This document shows, piece after piece, positions 61,216 to 64,000 of a DNA stretch of 64,000 nt. The DNA is taken from NCBI GenBank assembly GCA_002338715.1, contig DDIR01000143.1, forward strand, positions 18,349 through 82,348. Direction: 5' to 3'. Position numbers and translations under genes: made by a program. Every line of letters begins with the position of its first letter. Position 1 is the first letter of the stretch. Origin of the DNA: Phycisphaerales bacterium UBA1845 (GTDB taxonomy: Bacteria > Planctomycetota > Phycisphaerae > UBA1845). The notes beneath the pieces are model-generated. The model worked only from the letters and a program-made list of their open reading frames with translations. It searched no databases and was not told the DNA's origin.

Positions 61216-62022
61216 TCAAGCCGCGGTCAAAATCAGCGGGCCTTTCGCCGTCATCGCGATACTATGTTCAAAATGGGCGGCATAACTGCCGTCCTTGGTC
61301 ACAATCACCCAGGCGTCCGCGTCGGCATACATCACATCGCACCGACCGAGCGTCACCATCGGCTCCACCGCCAGCGTCAATCCTTCTTCCAGACAGAAGT
61401 CGCTCTTACGCTGCGAGCGGTCGTGGTAATTCGGAACCTTCGGCTCCTCGTGCATCTCCTGGCCAATGCCGTGCCCCACAAATTCGCGAACCACCGACAT
61501 GCCAGCCGACTCAACTTTCTTCTGAATCGCGGTGGCGACTTCGCTCCACATCCTGCCGACTTTCATCTCTGAAATCGCAAGTTTGAGCGAGTCCTCTGTC
61601 ACCTTCAAAAGCGATTTGGCGTCATCACTCACATCGCCAACCGCAACGGTACGAGCCGAATCGCCACAGAACCCATCAATCCGCACGCCGCAATCGATAC
61701 TCAAAACATCGCCGGCCTTCAGAGCACGATCACCAGGTACGCCATGAACCACTTCGTCGTTCACGCTCGTACACAATGCCGCGGGAAACGGGTAACTGGC
61801 GGCTGGATTAACGACGCCTTTGAACAATGCTTCCGCGCCGGCATCACTGATCATTTTCTCTGCGACTTCGTTCAACTCGCCGGTTGTCACGCCGACTTTC
61901 ACCAAGCCGCAAACATGATCGAGCACCTGGCACACCAATGCGCCCGCGCGACGCATGATTTCGATCTCATTCTTGCTCTTGAGGATGATGCCTTTTTGAG
62001 TTGCGCTTCTCGCTGTCATCAT
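61216..62022 (-). CDS. map: Methionine aminopeptidase, type I
   Basis: 268 residues from ATG at 62022, with a GTG directly before and an ATG directly after. The metal ligands are recognisable: Asp in LSIDCGVRIDGFCGD (both Asp), His in GHGIGQEMHEEP, and Glu in VEPMVTLG. It removes the initiator Met co-translationally at the ribosome exit. Here it follows secY directly. adk, which normally separates secY and map in Bacillus-like clusters, and infA, which normally follows map, are both absent. Confidence 0.97.
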   Translation of the reverse strand: MMTARSATQKGIILKSKNEIEIMRRAGALVCQVLDHVCGLVKVGVTTGELNEVAEKMISDAGAEALFKGVVNPAASYPFPAALCTSVNDEVVHGVPGDRALKAGDVLSIDCGVRIDGFCGDSARTVAVGDVSDDAKSLLKVTEDSLKLAISEMKVGRMWSEVATAIQKKVESAGMSVVREFVGHGIGQEMHEEPKVPNYHDRSQRKSDFCLEEGLTLAVEPMVTLGRCDVMYADADAWVIVTKDGSYAAHFEHSIAMTAKGPLILTAA

Positions 62023-62134
62023 CACAACATCCGTTTACGCCGACAACGTCCTTCACACTCTTTGCGGATGCCGGAACAACAGGTCAAAGCAAGGTTCGTT
62101 CAGCCGCCGCACACCGTTGCGCTCAAGACTGAAC

Positions 62135-63466
62135 CTACGCGCTACCGCCGAGGAATCCCTTGTAGTTACGCATAATCAGGTTGGCTTCAATACGCTGAAC
62201 CAGATCGAGCACGACGCTCACGACAATCAGCAATCCCGTTCCACCAAGAAACGCCGAGACAAAGAACGGAATCTGCAAAGCGGCGGCTACAATCGTCGGA
62301 ATCAGGGCGATCAACGCCAGGAACGCCGCACCAACATACGTGATGCGACCCATAACTTTTTCAAGATAGTCGGCTGTTCGCTTCCCAGGGCGCAGACCGG
62401 GAATAAAGCTTCCATAGTCGCGGAGGTTGTTGGCCATCTCTTTGGGCTGGAACTGAACCGTGGTCCAGAAGTACGCAAAGAAGTAAACCATACCCACATA
62501 GGCGAGCGTATAGAGATAACCACCGGGCGAAAGCGCCGACCCAAGGAACGTCCACACGCCCGAATACCACTTGCTGTTGATGAAGTCGAGCAGGTACTTG
62601 GGGAACATCATCAGCGTACTGGCGAAGATGATCGGCATAACGCCACCGTGGTTCACGCGAAGCGGCAGGTAGTTACGCTGTCCACCGTACACGCGGCGAC
62701 CGCGGGTCTGCTTGGCCTGCTGAATCGGGATACGGCGCTGACCTTGCGTGATCAGAATCGAGCCCGCAACCACGCCGATAAACGCAAGCACCAGGAACAG
62801 GATCTTGCCCGGTCCCAACGAATGGGCCCCGCTGGCACGAACGCTGAACGCCGCGTTTTGAACGACGTAGATAATCGCCTGGGGCATTTGAGCGACGATG
62901 CCGGCCATGATGATGAGCGAAATACCGTTACCGATACCGTACTCGTCAATCTGCTCACCCAACCACATCAGGAAAATCGTACCCGTGGTCAAACAAAGGA
63001 CCGCGAGCAGGAAATATAAGATTGAACCGGAATATTGGGCATAGACCATGTTCTTGCTGAAGAGGAACTTCATCCACATGGACGCCTGGATCACACACAA
63101 CCCGACCGTTGCGTATCGCGTGTATTCCTGGATCTTCTTGCGGCCGCTGTCGCCTTCTTTTTGAAGCTTCTCAAGCGCGGGAATAACCGTCACCAGAAGC
63201 TGGAAGATAATCGAGGCGGAAATGTAGGGCATGATGCCCAATCCGAAGATGGTACTCTGACGCAGGTTTCCACCGGTAAACAGTGCGAACATGTCCGCAA
63301 GGTCACCGGTACCGCGACCACCGCCACTGCCAATCAACATTTCCTGATTGACGCCGGGCAGCGGCACGTAAAATCCAATGCGATAGATTGCGAGCAACCC
63401 CAGCGTAAACAGGATCTTGTTCCGCAATTCGGAGACGCGCCAGATGTTGATGAAAGTGGAAAACAT
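62135..63466 (-). CDS. secY: Sec translocase channel subunit SecY
   Basis: 443 residues from ATG at 63466 (MFSTFINIWRVSELRNKILFT); the longer in-frame extension is not conserved and contains the spacer. Ten membrane helices are visible, with GFYVPLPGV at the plug region, LGIMPYISASIIFQLL in helix 2 and RPGKRTADYLEKV in the cytoplasmic loop that contacts the ribosome and SecA. It should translocate the many large signal-peptide proteins of this window. Confidence 0.98.
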   Translation of the reverse strand: MFSTFINIWRVSELRNKILFTLGLLAIYRIGFYVPLPGVNQEMLIGSGGGRGTGDLADMFALFTGGNLRQSTIFGLGIMPYISASIIFQLLVTVIPALEKLQKEGDSGRKKIQEYTRYATVGLCVIQASMWMKFLFSKNMVYAQYSGSILYFLLAVLCLTTGTIFLMWLGEQIDEYGIGNGISLIIMAGIVAQMPQAIIYVVQNAAFSVRASGAHSLGPGKILFLVLAFIGVVAGSILITQGQRRIPIQQAKQTRGRRVYGGQRNYLPLRVNHGGVMPIIFASTLMMFPKYLLDFINSKWYSGVWTFLGSALSPGGYLYTLAYVGMVYFFAYFWTTVQFQPKEMANNLRDYGSFIPGLRPGKRTADYLEKVMGRITYVGAAFLALIALIPTIVAAALQIPFFVSAFLGGTGLLIVVSVVLDLVQRIEANLIMRNYKGFLGGSA

Positions 63467-63590
63467 CAAAAAGTCTCTCGTTGTGATCGACGAAGTATCT
63501 CGACGATCGAGTTTCAGAATCGTTCCGCCGGCGACGGTGAATTCAGGAGCCAAACCAACCGAGACTCAATTCGACGAGTCCGACCCCAAG

Positions 63591-63618
63591 ACGATCATCG
63601 CCAAACGATCATCGCCCA
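63591..63618. repeat. 14-bp tandem repeat between rplO and secY
   Basis: ACGATCATCGCCAA is followed at once by ACGATCATCGCCCA. The pair ends 12 nt from the rplO stop codon. Confidence 0.85.
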
Positions 63619-63630
63619 GTTGATGGTCGC

Positions 63631-64000
63631 CTAAACGACGATGGCCTCGCCGCCCGCACCCTTGATCTTTTCCTCGGCTGACTTGCTGAACTTGGACGCT
63701 TCGATTTTCAACTTCTTGGTGAGCTGACCATCGCCCAGCACTTTGACTTTGTTGCGAAGGTTGCGAATGAGACCGGCTTCCAGAATCGCTTCCGGCGTCA
63801 CGTGCGCACCCGATTCGAAACGTTCTTCCAGGTCGCCGATGTTAACCACGTGGTAATCGGTGCGGAAATCGGAGTTGCTGAAACCGCGCTTCGGCACGCG
63901 GCGAAACAGCGGCATCTGACCGCCCTCGCCCATGCTGCGGCTGCTTGCACCCGCTCGCGAACCAGCCCCCTTGTGACCGCGTCCGCTCGTCTTGCCGCTA
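63631..64000 (-). CDS. rplO: 50S ribosomal protein L15, partial (5' end beyond window)
   Basis: The C-terminal 122 residues are visible, and the frame is open to the right edge. GKTSGRGHKGAGSR at the edge and GGQMPLFRRVPKRGF are the conserved Gly-rich and basic segments of L15. The C-terminal fold ends AEEKIKGAGGEAIVV. It precedes secY, as in nearly all bacteria. Confidence 0.96.
   Translation of the reverse strand, partial: SGKTSGRGHKGAGSRAGASSRSMGEGGQMPLFRRVPKRGFSNSDFRTDYHVVNIGDLEERFESGAHVTPEAILEAGLIRNLRNKVKVLGDGQLTKKLKIEASKFSKSAEEKIKGAGGEAIVV

Overview
The window looks like a chromosomal segment of a planctomycete, probably near the class Phycisphaerae. The evidence is large secreted proteins built from cysteine/aspartate-rich modules (GACC...YQGD repeats, DCNxNGxPDxCD repeats, dockerin-like DxDxDGxVD ends), two PEP-CTERM proteins, and paired membrane proteins ending in a CxxCxYxLxG...CPECG zinc ribbon. 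No taxonomic search was possible, so this is an inference from protein style.

Layout. 1-8900: the 3' part of a large secreted beta-helix protein, a membrane-anchored protein of unknown role, a VapBC-type toxin-antitoxin pair, two zinc-ribbon membrane proteins, and a beta-helix lipoprotein homologous to the first protein. 9006-32316 (all on the minus strand): a polysaccharide synthesis and export operon read from a heparinase II/III-type gene down to a methyltransferase. It contains a degenerate nucleotidyltransferase/LbH protein, a Wzz/Wzc-type tyrosine kinase, a fused LbH-priming phosphoglycosyltransferase, a Wza-type exporter, an unidentified probable all-helical toroid protein, a WecG/TagA transferase, a Wzy/ligase, a sulfotransferase, a Wzx flippase, three GT4-like glycosyltransferases, a deacetylase-like protein and an AsnB-type amidotransferase. 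Several genes overlap by ATGA or GTGA, so they are probably cotranscribed. Export appears Wzx/Wzy-dependent, and the product is probably sulfated and possibly amidated.

32317-43616: a gene-poor interval, a coiled-coil lipoprotein, a second gene-poor interval, a 1344-residue secreted modular protein, a PEP-CTERM protein that shares a domain with it, a STAS protein, DUF393 and DUF2071 proteins and a second PEP-CTERM protein. No exosortase was seen in the window. 43717-57359: a giant secreted subtilase with calcium-binding-type repeats, beta-helix, beta-propeller-like and dockerin-like regions, a short asparaginase, a lysine-ketoglutarate-reductase-like enzyme, a MATE exporter, a Ser/Arg/Asn-rich TPR protein, a HAD phosphatase and a HIT protein.

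57558-64000: the distal part of the ribosomal protein supercluster on the minus strand, rplO(partial)-secY-map-rpmJ-rpsM-rpsK-rpoA-rplQ. The order is Bacillus-like but without adk and infA. The gaps between these genes hold an unusual number of short tandem repeats. The most unusual items are the two degenerate nucleotidyltransferase/LbH modules around the Wzc gene, the new domain shared by the 36 kb and 40 kb secreted proteins, and the tandem repeats between ribosomal genes.
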